From contig NW_024468935.1 in the NCBI RefSeq assembly GCF_010015615.1, forward strand, positions 6,975,692 to 7,039,691: a DNA stretch of 64,000 nt, in the 5' to 3' direction. The stretch's first letter is position 1. Every line of letters begins with the position of its first letter. This document shows, in pieces, positions 1 to 10,696 of this stretch. The notes beneath the pieces are model-generated. The model had not been told where the DNA came from. It saw nothing but the letters and a program-made list of their open reading frames with translations, and did no database searches. This DNA comes from Cucurbitaria berberidis CBS 394.84 (taxonomy: Eukaryota > Ascomycota > Dothideomycetes > Pleosporales > Cucurbitariaceae). The position numbers were made by a program, and so were the translations under genes.

Positions 1-525
1 GGACAGAATGGGAAATCAGTGCGTGGAATGGGGAGGATCCACTCGAGCTGGTGTTACAGTTGGAGAAATGGGGCATCATTGAGAATCGACTGGGGGTTGA
101 TGACGACGAATGAGTGAAGTAGATGCATAACTGTCGTGACCACCAGGGTCGAGCGTTAGTATAGCCAGTCGATTAGACTAACTGATGGTTCGGAACGGAC
201 CCGTGGTCTCTCACTACGCGTTCGGACGAGCCTATCCATAGCATCAGCCATACCATACCATTCTACAAACTCAATACTGTGTTTAATTCTCAGGTATGCA
301 GTGACGAGTAGTCCAGTTCCACTCCATGCGAACCAACCTCCACTCGAGGAAGACCTGTCGGGATCGATGGCACGACACGCGTTCCGCACATAGCTAGGAC
401 GATAAAACGTAACAGAAACTTACGGCACATAACGGACTGTATAGCTTGCAAAAATCGCGGGGGTGAGTGTGATCGTTCCAGTAGTACCTAAGACGGCGTT
501 CAAAGCTGCCAGAAGATATGAAAGC
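1..525. other. Gene-free left edge
   Basis: No convincing coding region, RNA gene or repeat is visible. Short open frames on the minus strand lack domain similarity and splice partners. It is the 3' flank of the minus-strand lyase gene that ends at 526, so it probably holds that gene's 3' untranslated region and terminator. Confidence 0.5.
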
Positions 526-2583
526 CTACTTTACTTCTAACCTCAGCGCATCATACTGCACATACACGCTCTCAGGCAGTAGCGCACTCTCGTAATTCGT
601 CGCATTATACGGTAAACTGAGCACAAACGTATTCTCTCCGTTCTTCAGCAACTGCGCGTCAAACGAAAACTTGTGCGCGATATTGTAACAGATGACTGCT
701 GACCTGACCGCGCAGGAGGAGCTGTGATGGTACGGGATGACCCACGGCTCTAGATCCTTGCCGTTCACGTTTACGGTGTATGGGAGGTTGGAGTAGGGCT
801 CTGAGGCGTTGAAGATGTCGGTGTTGCCGGCTGCTGTTTTGGCGCCTATGAAAGTATGTTAGCGATTTGGACGGTCTTAATGTGGGATGGAATACAGGGA
901 GCTGGGCTAGAGGTGAATCATACCTGCAAGCTGCACGGTGAACGTCGCCGTCTTCTTCTCTTTTAGCTGATGTGCCTTTGTGTCGAAAAGGATGGTCCAG
1001 TTGTTGATATTGTCGTATACAGGCGTAGGACGCTCGTAATTTGCCTTGCCGCCGTAGGTAGACCAATGGACATAATTCAATGCGCTTGCTGCGTCGTCCT
1101 TGCCGACTTTGAACTTGACGCCTTCCGGGAACTCAGTGACGAAGTCGTAGTGTGCCCAATATAGTCGATACTCATCCGAAAGCAGAGGATGAGTTGGAGA
1201 CGGCGCGTAACCGTGTCGATATTCACCTGAAGACTTGTCAGGCACGCCGATACGCCACAGCTCGGTTCCAGAAGACTCTGCTGTCCATTTGGCGTGTACT
1301 GAAGCCGTTTTGGTAGCGACAATGGCAACGTCATCCTGGATATAGTCACCAAACACACCATCAGCGTGTATAGTGAGTCGATATGTCCCAGCTTTCACGC
1401 GAGGAATGGTGACTTCCCCCTTTTTGTCGATGTTTCCCCAGTACTGTAATGCTTTCGTGTCATAAACGTTGTCTTGGTAATCAACCCCATTCTGTGCGAG
1501 GACCGCAATAGGCTTCTTTGCTCCTTTTGGAAGATCAATTCTGACTTTGAATGTTCCACGTGCAGAAGTAGGAACAACATTTGGGACATGTTTCGCAATA
1601 GAGTCGTAGAACTTTGCATTCCACTCAGGCCTGAGTCCATATTGCTCTGCGTCTCGTCGGAGTTCGTTGAGCGAGCCACCCTTATTGAAATGGAAGTACT
1701 GCGGTCCGAAGGTGCGGTCGAAGCCGTCTGTGATGTTGGGCGTCTGGTCCCCGTGATGATTGCTTGACATATAGTTGTATACTATGCCGTCAACTACAAG
1801 GTCTGAGTGCAGGGGGCCGCCAAAGTACGTCTCAACAGTGTTGTGCACCAGCCATGCGCCGAATGTTGTACCGTTACTCCCTGAGCCATCGGCCCACATT
1901 CCGTGAGCTTTGTGATCCCGCCATGTGTCCTGGAAAGTGTACTTTGTGAAGTAGTCGCCTACGCCTTTCACGTACGGATCATCTTTGTTAGGTAAATACC
2001 AAGTAGCATCCTGGACCGTAATTTGGCCTTCTGTGTTCGGCCTGGGAGCGGCGAAGTCCTCGTTGGTGACGAAATGGGTGAATAGTGGTGGGTCGTGATT
2101 TGGTCTGAACATCGTCCGGAGTTCTTGGAGGTTGCGTAGGAAAGGCGTCGTCTTGTTGTAGTACGCAACACGACTGAATGTATGGAGTCCAGTTTCGCCT
2201 TCTTTTAGGAACCAGTACTGCTCCAGGCGCTGGCCGGTTGGAGCGTATGTTTCGCCCATGCTAATGCCGCCATACTTCTTTCCAGCCGAGTCTGTGCCTT
2301 GGTAGAGCTGATAGCTGACATTTCTCCCACGACCAGGGGTCCAAAATCCAGCTGGAGTACAATAGCAGTCCAGGTAGGGCCCTATGCCAACATTTCCTGA
2401 TTCAGAACCGAGCAGATTCTGTCCGTCAAGGGTGAGTCTATTGACGGCACCGCGGAGCTTGCTCACGGAAGCAACAAGGCGGTCGTTGGCGATAGTAAGG
2501 CTGCTATTATTCTCCGTTGCATGCATGAAGGCCCACGTTATCGATGGTAGGAGGAGTGAGGTGGCAATCTTGAAGATGTGCAT
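526..2583 (-). CDS. rglB: Secreted rhamnogalacturonan lyase (PL4)
   Basis: Predicted extracellular pectin-degrading enzyme that would cleave the rhamnogalacturonan I backbone by beta-elimination. Two exons, 2583..924 and 845..526, separated by a 78-nt GT-AG intron; the join reads LAG/AKTAAGNTDIFNASEPY and gives 659 aa, close to the roughly 660 aa of fungal RglB-type lyases. The chosen ATG (2583) begins MHIFKIATSLLL, a clear signal peptide; an in-frame ATG 24 nt upstream (2607) would bury it. Residues after the leader (SSLTIANDRLVASVSK) match the start of the PL4 beta-sandwich, the middle holds the fibronectin-III-like segment and the C-terminal exon a carbohydrate-binding-like fold (family knowledge). 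Several N-glycosylation sequons are visible. Alternative: rhamnogalacturonate lyase A type, but the length fits B. A TATA box lies upstream. Confidence 0.88.
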
Positions 2584-2640
2584 GTTGGAGATTGACGGCG
2601 CCAACAAGCGCTACCGTGCTACCGTGTACCTCCATCATGA

Positions 2641-2648
2641 TATTTATA
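2641..2648 (-). promoter_or_regulatory. TATA box of the lyase gene
   Basis: On the minus strand this reads TATAAATA, about 58 nt upstream of the lyase ATG at 2583. Spacing and sequence fit a core promoter TATA element of an inducible secreted enzyme gene. No transcription start is known, so the assignment is positional only. Confidence 0.45.
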
Positions 2649-2845
2649 CCAGATCCACGGGATAATTAGATGCTGGTACACGGGATGGTCCTCGGCAGGA
2701 GTCTGGGGTAATGAGGGGACGGTAATTTGGGGCGAGGGTTGGACCGGGTTTTCGGTAGGAAGTGCACCGAACTTGGGGAAGAGGAGCTAATCCGTTTTCG
2801 AGCATGCATACCACCATTGATGTACATGGACCGTGTCAACGCGCA

Positions 2846-3004
2846 TTCAGGCTATTCAGGCCGTCGTAACTGCTTTCTGATCTACTACTCTCATAATGTG
2901 AGTGCCTCCAAGTTACACCATATACGCTTTCTTTCGCTAAGCAGTGTCTAGTGTCGTTTAGGCCACTGTAACTGCTTTCTTACCCCTTACTACTCTGAAT
3001 GCCG
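2846..3004 (+). repeat. Degenerate ~50-bp tandem repeat, array A (3 units)
   Basis: Three diverged units (about 2856, 2901 and 2954) each carry a GGCC/GCCTCC..(G/T)TAAC core followed by GCTTTCTT and a TACTACTC-like tail. The same pattern recurs at 6.5, 24.0, 26.4 and 27.8 kb. The array lies in the spacer between the lyase start and the end of ies2, so it is not coding. Confidence 0.6.
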
Positions 3005-3170
3005 TAAAGAAATAAACACATTCCTCTAATTAATCGCGAACTTGTTCAGATAAACTCTTATGCATCGTGGTTTGATAGCTGTCTTCAGACAGGTGAATCG
3101 TGTAATGAACTCTACAAGCCAATCAACTCCCTTCTATGCAGATAGTATACAGTCTCGTTCCTTTCTCATC

Positions 3171-4419
3171 CTAAGCCACCTCTTGTACCATCCTTCCGCT
3201 GAAGGGACTCTTGCTGGGTGGCTGTACTGAACCTGCGAACAAGCTGCCAATGGGAGCCTGCAGCCACTCGTCGGGAACACCCATATGCGTTCCCTTTGCA
3301 TTCTGCACATAGCGCACGAACAGCGGGTTCGCCCTCTCGACATCTGGCTCGTCTTCTTGGCCAGACTCGGTGATGTCTTGGATGGCGCGACGGCCGCGTT
3401 TGGGGGGCTGTTTCTTAAGGAGGCGGTTGATCGTGTCCAACTGTACAGTATGGTTAGGAGCTGCTTGAGAATGTAGTGTTGAGGGGACGACATACCTTCT
3501 CCTCTTCGTTCCGCTTCTCACTCAAGTTCTTCCTTCTCCGCGCCATTTCCGCTCTACGCATAGCATGCTCTTCCGCTGTGAGATGCTTCTTCTTTTGCGC
3601 CTCGTTCGACAGCGCCAGGAGCGCGCCATCGTCATCCTCGTTGACCATGGCTCTTTGCCTCTTCGTCATTTTGCTCATATCTGGCGTCTGGTCACGGCTC
3701 AGATCCACATCGCTGTCCACCTCCTCATCGTCATTCTGCGCAGCCATGTCGTCGTCTTCGTCGCCCTCGGCATCTTCGTCTTCGCCCTCAGCGTCGTCTT
3801 CATCCATGTCAGAGTCTAGATCGCTGAGCTCGTCGTCGTCGGAGACGTCCATGGCCATTTCTTTGGCTTCGACCGAGTCTTGGGGTTTGGTGATGCTTAT
3901 GGCTGGCTTGACGGGTATGTTTCTGCTCGTTGGTATAACGGGTCGTGGCACGGGGGTATCCTCATCCATGTCCTCGTCTTCGTCGCCCTCTGCATCCATG
4001 TCGTCATCTTCGTCGCCCTCAGCATCCACATCGTCTTCCTCGTCTTCGTCCTCGTCTACGTCCATAGCATCGACTTCCTCGGGCTCCTCGTCGTCGTCGT
4101 CTTCTTCTTCATCTTCCTCGCTGTCGACTTCCCGCACTACCCGACTACTCCGCGATGTGCGCTTGCCGGATACAATGTTCTGTCTGCTGACTCTGGTCTT
4201 GGGCACGGCTCCGCTAGTGGCCTCTCTGAGCCTGCCGGGCGACGATTTGACAGTGAGGCGTATTGACTGGCGCGTCTCTTCGGGCGAGGAGCGCTGTATG
4301 ACGGCTGCGGCGGGGGACTGGTTTGCGGTGCCGCGTCGCGGGCGCGTAGAGGAAGCTGTCTGGGCGGCACTAGGAGCTGTTAGAGGAGCTGGAGCTGCGC
4401 GCGGTCGGAGGCGAGGCAT
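3171..4419 (-). CDS. ies2: INO80 chromatin-remodelling complex subunit Ies2 (PAPA-1-like)
   Basis: Nuclear subunit of the INO80 ATP-dependent nucleosome remodeller; Ies2 family proteins stimulate Ino80 ATPase. Two exons, 4419..3496 and 3440..3171, with a 55-nt intron; EEEK joins LDTINRLLKKQ. Product 397 aa. The N-terminal third is basic and Pro/Ala-rich and contains the fungal-typical SIRLTVKSSPGRLREATSG segment. Residues roughly 110-230 are extremely acidic with repeated DAEGDEDDDMD runs. The C-terminal part (TKRQRAMVNEDDD ... HAMRRAEMARRRKNLSEKRNEEEK) is the PAPA-1-like domain. Start: ATG 4419 (MPRLRPRAAP); the frame stays open upstream to an ATG at 4716, but that stretch looks like CT-rich leader. 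A possible extra 5' exon is listed separately. Confidence 0.85.
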
Positions 4420-4692
4420 AGTGGTGTAGGGTGGTTTGGCAGGAGGGCAAGAGTGGGGAGTAGGAAGAAGGGCGACGGCAACGGCTTCAGATAGCGGGCG
4501 TCGAGGCGCAGGGATGCGCAGCGCAAGCGGGAGGCAGTGTGGTGGTGGTGAGTATGGAGAGGTATTGGCTCGATAGCTTATGCTGGTGGCCTTTAGGCGG
4601 GCACGATTGCTCGTACGCCATGTTGTACTCCCGCGCTGCCCTTGGCGGACATGCCCACTATGCATCTGGCCGTAAGCCACATCATTACATAC

Positions 4693-4787
4693 CTGTTGCT
4701 TCCTCTGTTGGTCCACCTGTCGCCTCCATCCGAATCCTCATACTCGGTGCTGACGCGTCGCAGCCGCTTGGCCGCTCGGTCTGCCAT
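4693..4787 (-). CDS. Possible 5' coding exon upstream of ies2
   Basis: An ATG at 4787 opens MADRAAKRLRRVSTEYEDSD and continues for 31 codons to a strong donor (AACAG/GTATGT at 4693/4692). Composition is protein-like. A candidate acceptor at 4584-4583 would join it in frame to the open frame leading into ies2 and lengthen that protein by about 86 residues. The added segment between 4582 and 4420 reads like translated CT-rich leader, so it may instead be an upstream ORF or a spliced 5' UTR. Unresolved. Confidence 0.3.
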
Positions 4788-5055
4788 GATGAGAGTCGTA
4801 TTTGGCTTAGGAATATCAATTAGATGCTACGACGATGCAACTGGCTTTGTAATGATTCAAGGTGTGCTGGAATTTGGCTCCGTCTGAAGCTGCAGTTCGC
4901 CCGGAACATCTACCCCAGAATCTATCTAGGCTGAAATAGGGAAGGCGCCAAATGCACCCGTTCCGTTCGAAATCCACTCCTTGTTCAATTTCCGCTTTGA
5001 AAAGTCAAATGTAATAAACGTGTTTAAGAGAGATCAATTGTGCCCTATAAACTAT

Positions 5056-6005
5056 CTACGGTTTTCCACTGAGCACATCCTTGATTGTATCCTCAAGACT
5101 CTCCTTTGGCAGCCCTAGCTTGTCATTCCACAACCCTTCCGATGAGAAATCGCCCAGTTTCTCCTCTACACTGAATGTGATACCCCGCAACAAAATTGGG
5201 ATTGACGAGTAATCGCCTTTAGCAAACCTCTCTCTTCCCTCCTTGAGATACTGTGTGGCGTCAACTTTAGTGACAGTCCACTTGGAGCCTGTGATTTTCT
5301 CAGCCACGGCGAGGACCTCTTGCTGTGTTGTCTGGAACGAGCTGACGTAGACATATTGGTTCTTGCTGGCATCTGCCTTCTCCAGGGCTTTGATGAGTGT
5401 GAGGCCAATTTGGTGGAGGTTGGTTGTTGAGAAGACGGCTTTGCCCTCATCGTAGATTTCTACCGACTTGTTCGACGCATTGAAGCCTAGGAAGCCAGTC
5501 TTGAGGCCCCAGTCGAAAAATGGTCCGGTGATCACGCTTGTCCAGCTAATCTCGCTCTCCTTGCTCTTCAAGTAGTTCACTGTCTCATACTTGGCGGCGA
5601 AGATGGGCACAATCTCGCGTGCTCGCTTATTAGGCACGTTACTGCCAAATTCTGAAGGGATGAAGCGTTTCACGCCAGCTGCTATGGAGGCATCGATGAG
5701 TTTGTTTTGGTCACCAAGCGCACCACTACCAACAAGGGAAATCACGGCATCCTGGCCTTGGAATGCGTCTCTGAGGCTGGAGGCTGAGTCGTAGTCTGCG
5801 TTGATGACTTTGACGCCTGAAGGAAAGGTGGACTTGGAGTCCTTGCGTGAGAGAACGGTAGTGTTGAAAGAGGACTCTTTCAGGAATGCATTCAGGATCG
5901 CGGGGCCGAGATTGCCGCCGGCCTGATACTGTCAGTCAAGATATACAAAGACAACGTGTATGGAGTAAGACTTACACCGATGATGATGACATTCTTAATA
6001 GACAT
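5056..6005 (-). CDS. NmrA-like / isoflavone-reductase-like NAD(P)-binding protein
   Basis: Cytosolic atypical short-chain dehydrogenase of the NmrA/PCBER type; substrate unknown. Exon 1 (6005..5976) encodes only MSIKNVIIIG; a 53-nt intron follows; exon 2 (5922..5056) starts AGGNLGPAIL, so the intron sits inside the Rossmann motif (GAGGNLG). Product 298 aa, normal for the family. Further family signs are the DAVISLVG strand end, RFIPSEFGSN and the conserved Lys in AAKYETVNYLKSK. No signal peptide or membrane segment. It is transcribed divergently from the MFS transporter at 7001, with 995 bp between the start codons, so co-regulation is possible but not shown. Could be an isoflavone-reductase-like redox enzyme or an NmrA-type redox sensor. 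Confidence 0.85.
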
Positions 6006-7000
6006 GATTGTTGAGTGATATGGCTGTAGAGGTGGAATATCTTGTTATTGTTCTGGCAGTATCGCGGAGAAGTGAACCCTTATGTACCCCACTCGGAGAC
6101 GAAGACGTGATTCCAAAGCAGCTACAGCTCAGTGCCCCACCTGCATCTTCCGCGCTGCTTTCAAACCCAACTCTACTAATCCATTGGCTTGGAAATCGCG
6201 TGATAGCCGCCAAAAGGCCGACACATAGAGGCACGAACGAATCATTGCACTACCTCAAGACCCAACCGTTTCACGAAGACTAAATCAAGCTATCGGCCGC
6301 AATAATTGCGACCTGAGACGGCTAAATCACGAAACTCGGCGCTATAATGCTGCCGAAAGCATCGCGGCATGTAGAACAACTTGGAAATGTAAGGCTGAGT
6401 ACATGTAGTAATAGTTGTCCTGCTTACCACATCGTGCGGAAACACTCCGAGGCGCTAAGACCCTAGCACCCTAGCTTATCCTGTAACACGACCTGCTGAG
6501 GTTGAAGTGAAATAGACTTGAGTATCTTCTGGCTGCTGTAAACCCATTCTTAGGTATTACTGGTAATATCTTGAAAGCCTCCAGGCTACCGTAAGCGCTT
6601 TATTACCTCCTACTTTTAGTGATGTAAACGCCTTCAGGCTACTATGATTGCTTTCTTGCTTCCTACTACTAATATCGCAAGGCCGCCTTATATCTTAGCT
6701 TGGAGCTTCAAGGTCCCATCTGTCTCTAGCGTCATGTGCTCGAAATGCCATACATTTCTGATAGCTTTAATCTTTATATATCGTTGTTGTGATTTCGATT
6801 TCAAAGGTGTTGTACAGCGCGCGCTGGCTTATCTTTTCGTGCTCAGAGTCGTTTAATCGCGCGAGACGCATTGAACATGACGTCATGCGTGCACCTGCCC
6901 ACCGCTCTCTTGCATCGCAGCAGCACCAACGAACCTCTAAACCTCCCACCATCTTCGGCATCAAGAGATCCGGCAGTGTTTCTTGTCATCTGGCAGGAAT
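6006..7000. promoter_or_regulatory. Divergent intergenic region, NmrA-like / MFS
   Basis: This 995-bp spacer must hold the promoters of both flanking genes. It also contains repeat array B (6521-6696). No other coding region is supported. Confidence 0.5.
6521..6696 (+). repeat. Degenerate ~50-bp tandem repeat, array B (3 units)
   Basis: Units begin near 6521, 6572 and 6625, with a partial fourth. Each has (C)CTTCTGGCTGCTGTAA or CCTCCAGGCTACCGTAAGC followed by a T-rich CTTTCTT(A/G)C block and an ACTACTAATATC or equivalent tail. Period is about 51-54 bp. This is one of the clearest arrays of the family. Confidence 0.7.
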
Positions 7001-8567
7001 ATGCCCATTACAGGAAGAGATGGAAGAGGGGATGAAACTGAGGCCCTGCTCCCGCCATCGGAATCAGCGGCAAACGTCGTAACATTCAGCCCAGACGACC
7101 CCGAGGATCCACGGAACTGGCCTCTATCGCGGAAATGGCTGATGGTAGCGGCCATCATCCCTATCGATCTGAGCGTGTCTTGGGGCGCGTCTGGCTTCAG
7201 TCCTGCCGCGGGAGACTTCGCCAGAGACGTGGGCGTATCCCCTCTCGTCGCGACGCTGGGTTTAAGTATGTATGTTTTGGGCCTAGCATTTGGGCCCATG
7301 ACACTGGCACCGCTGTCCGAGTACTACGGTCGCAGACCAGTCTACATTGTGTCCTACGGGATATTCCTGCTGCTGCTACTTGGGACGACGTACGTAGAGA
7401 GCCTTGGACCCTTCCTGGTCCTTCGTCTATTCTCGGGCTACTTTTCTTCGACAACGATATCGAACTTTGGGGGTACTATTGCGGATTTATTCCACCATCA
7501 TGATACTGGCCCGGCAATGAGTTGGTTCCTGTGGGCTGCTACAGGCGGCTCTCCAACAGGATTTGTCCTGTTCAGCTTCATTGCGCACGGCAGGACGTGG
7601 CATGATGTCTTCCGCATCATGTTCTTCATCTGCTTCGCCTTCTGGATCATCTTGGTTGGCGCTCTCTATGTACTTGGTGAAACAAGACACAGCGTAATAC
7701 TGCTACGGAGAGCGAGAACGTTGCGTAATGTAACAGGAGATGAGCAACTCGAGGTTCCAGATGAGATGAAACAACGAGGACCAAAGCAGCTATTCGGTAC
7801 AACACTCGCGCGACCGTTTCGCTTTCTGGGATCTGAGGCCATTGTTCAGTTCGGTGCCTTGTATAACGGCTTCCTGTACGGGCTATCATTCCTCTTCAAC
7901 GGGGCATTCCATCTGATCTTCGGCCCCAATGGATATGGCTTCAATACCATCGGCGTCGGCATCTGCTTCCTCGGCATTGTTGTGGGCATCAGTCTCGGGC
8001 TCATCACGAACATCTATCAGGAACGACATTATCAGCGACAAGTTGTTCAAGCAGGACACAGGGATGTCCCAGAAGCACGAGTGCATCATGCTAAGCTAGC
8101 TGCCGTTGTCCTCCCTGTATCGCTTCTCGCGTTCGCACTGACTGCGACACCGAACATCCATCCTCTCTTCCCAGTCCTTGCTAGCGCCTTTTGGGGCTGG
8201 AGTTTCTATACCCTTAGTAAGTCAAGCCCGACACGTAGCATTTTTCCCATACAAATAACTTTGCTAACTCCATCCTAATTTAGTCCTCATGACCTTGACG
8301 TACACCGAAGACGCTTACAAGACGTACTCGGCATCTGCCCTTGCCGGCATCGGACTAGTCCGAAACTTGGCTGGAGCTGGTTTCCCGCTCGTTGGCCGAC
8401 GCCTGTTCTTGAGAACTGGCACGAGAAATGCTAGCCTTGTGCTGATGGCCATAGCTGTCTGCTTAGTACCGATTCCTTTCGTGCTGGAGAAGCGTGGTGT
8501 GTCCCTACGGAAGAGAAGCCCGTGGGCAGCAGCGCATGAAGACGAAGACGATAGTGACGCGGAGTAG
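7001..8567 (+). CDS. MFS drug/solute transporter (DHA1-like)
   Basis: Plasma-membrane major facilitator superfamily antiporter, probably H+-coupled export. Exons 7001..8216 and 8284..8567 with a 67-nt intron; the join is FYTL/ILMTLTYTEDAY. Product 499 aa. The cytoplasmic N-terminus (DPEDPRNWPLSRKW) is the signature of fungal DHA1 multidrug proteins. About 12 hydrophobic segments are visible; the loop after TM2 carries the motif-A variant LSEYYGRRPVY. A long central loop (about residues 230-270) separates the halves. The first ATG is 7001; the frame extends 18 nt upstream only through a TTG. Substrate cannot be read from sequence; divergent pairing with an NmrA-like reductase hints at a shared condition. 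Confidence 0.88.
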
Positions 8568-9182
8568 TAGTTGATTTGTGAGAATTCAGAAAGAAAGAGG
8601 AGATTGAACATACTTGAGTCACGTCGTTGGGTTTCATGGTAGCACAGCATACGAGTGCTCTAGACGCGCTATTATCGGGCCTGTTCTCAAAGCACGCATG
8701 GAAACTTTGACTACAGCGACGGGTGTGGGATCTGTCCTCTGTCCTGCTGGTAGTGGTGTTGAACTCTTGGAATTAACGTCCTACGCAACATCTATTATAC
8801 ACGGCCAAGAGTATAGTCAAGAATTCAAGGGTATATGCCTCCAAATCACAAGCGCCATATATCACATCTGCCAAAACGCCTTCTCAATGCTTGTCGGTCT
8901 TTCTTTCGCGGACATTCTGACGGTAGAACTGAAGAATAGTTGCAGAGATTCCTTTGGATCTTTGTTGAATGAAGGTGCCAGCCCAGTACTTTTTCGTAGC
9001 GTAGAATCTGTTCTTGAAGCTCAATTTGAGTCTCTATTGCAATATGAATGGTTCGAGAGGATTGATGGTGATTTGTGTTGTTTTGGTAGCCAAGACGGAG
9101 AATGGAGGGCGGAGTCTTTTGTCAGAGCGCGAATTGGATCGCAGTCTTCGCGATCCTTCTTTTCCTTGTTCGACTTGTGTGC
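8568..9182. other. Spacer after the MFS gene
   Basis: Holds the 3' flank of the transporter. A plus-strand open frame (ATG 8698 to 9228, 176 codons) crosses it, but it has no recognisable domain and overlaps the Cys-rich ORF on the other strand. No RNA gene or repeat seen. Confidence 0.35.
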
Positions 9183-9389
9183 CTATTTGCTGACTTTCTT
9201 CCAGAGACATCCCGTGCACATTCCTTGACTGCGATTGACCACTTTATGCTCTCTCTGAGTTTCTGGGCACGGGTGTCCTAGCCGTAGCTTCTCGGCTTCG
9301 TCGCATATTCGCAGAATCGGACCATTGTCGGGTTGCGGCTGCGGGATCCAGTGATTGCACACGTATAACGTGTATACGATGTAGCACAT
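9183..9389 (-). CDS. Small cysteine-rich fungal protein, unknown function
   Basis: A 68-aa intronless reading frame, MCYIVYTLYVCNHWIPQ to CTGCLWKKVSK. Cysteines are at 2, 11, 29, 42, 57 and 60 with a His at 13. The pattern (Met-Cys near the start, a Cys-x-His pair, then a late C-x2-C) resembles a loose class of short ascomycete hypothetical proteins, which suggests metal binding. There is no signal peptide. The frame stays open upstream to 9629, but the ATG at 9389 gives the compact protein. No neighbour informs its role. It could be a chance ORF; the spaced Cys pattern is the main argument for it. Confidence 0.45.
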   Translation of the reverse strand: MCYIVYTLYVCNHWIPQPQPDNGPILRICDEAEKLRLGHPCPETQREHKVVNRSQGMCTGCLWKKVSK

Positions 9390-10696
9390 GTTGAGTGGGT
9401 GTGTATGATGATTGGCGAGATCACGTGTCCGTGGTATTTGGTTTTCGACAGTCCCGGTCCAGCTGGGGGCTGCCTGACGCGATAATCCTGTACTTCGGCC
9501 GCGTCTGAAGTTTTGTGGGTGTTTGGCGAGGGCGAATCCGACTGATGGAGGAAAGTGTCCGATCCAGTTGTTACAACAACTCGATTGCTCCGTAACGAAT
9601 GCTACTTCCACCGCTATCTTCCGGGGCAATAGCGTGGGATCGCATTAAAACACAGCAGATGTGCCCAGCCTTGTTTCACTGTTTTGCTATCCTTCGAACA
9701 GATCCAAGGACAACCCGACAGCTTTGTTTAGCCTCTATGAGCAGTAATACAGCTCAAGTGTCGTTCGCAAAATGGTATCTGAGGACAGGCAGAGAAACGA
9801 ATGAAGGGAAAGCGAAGCAGCGGGCAAAAGAATTAAAATGACGAAGCCCAAAATCTAGAAAGTTTATGTCTTCTGGCTTTCAAAAAAAAAAGCAAAAGGC
9901 GCTGGAACGCAGTTCCGACGTTGCACAGGCCGCATCCCTACCGCCCAAAAACGCCCACCCTTACGCCGCCCTTCTTTACAACGTCCCTTTACGAGAGGCG
10001 TAGGACGCACGAAACCCGTGGCCGCGGCAAGGGTAAGGAAGGGGCAAGTGTTGGCATGCAGATGTCGTGTGTACGTCACCCGGCGTAGTGGTTTCCTCCT
10101 GCCTTAGCGGTTGCAACATTGCGGCTCCATCAAGGTGCTTGCTACTTCGTATTTTGTACGTAGACCGTCATCATTGATTTTTGGAGGCGCTGGAGACCTA
10201 GTAGATTGGCATGGGAGAAGGCGGGAAGAGGTGGCTTATTAAACGTGGGTGGAAAGGGGGGCGGAACGTCACAGGACTAATATGCGCTAGCGAGTCCCAT
10301 ACTCAGATTGGTTGCGAGTTCCCCGACCCCACGATCCTTTTTCTCCCATCCCGCGCAGCTGGTAATGAATGATGCAGCCCGTATCAAATGGAGATAGTAG
10401 GTCATGGGCGATTTTCCCTGCCAGCCGGTATCTAGGAGGGGGCTTACAGTCCTGTTACAGGGACTCAGCGCTGCACTAGAAGGGTATGGGACTTGACGCC
10501 GAGCCCATACGACATGCACTAAAAACCTGAAGGGTAGATTTGGGCCTTGAATAGCTCTAAATCCTTACTCTTCAGGCCGACTTCATATAGATCAACGCGA
10601 AGGACTTCCGAGCGGATGTGGATACATTGAAATAGCACCAATTCTATGCTCTATCAACCACCCATGCAATCTATTGGTAAAAAGACATGTTCACTC
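9390..10696. other. 1.3-kb gene-free spacer
   Basis: No supported gene. It contains a ten-base A run at 9882-9891. It would hold the promoter of the small Cys-rich ORF and the 3' flank of the hydrolase gene ending at 10697. Confidence 0.4.

Noticed and set aside
3476..4429. Long plus-strand Ser-rich frame opposite ies2
   Set aside because: It is the antisense shadow of the acidic GAC/GAG/GAT tract of Ies2, which reads as poly-Ser.
8698..9228. Plus-strand 176-codon frame after the MFS gene
   Set aside because: No recognisable domain, a true ATG only part-way in, and overlap with the more protein-like Cys-rich ORF on the other strand.
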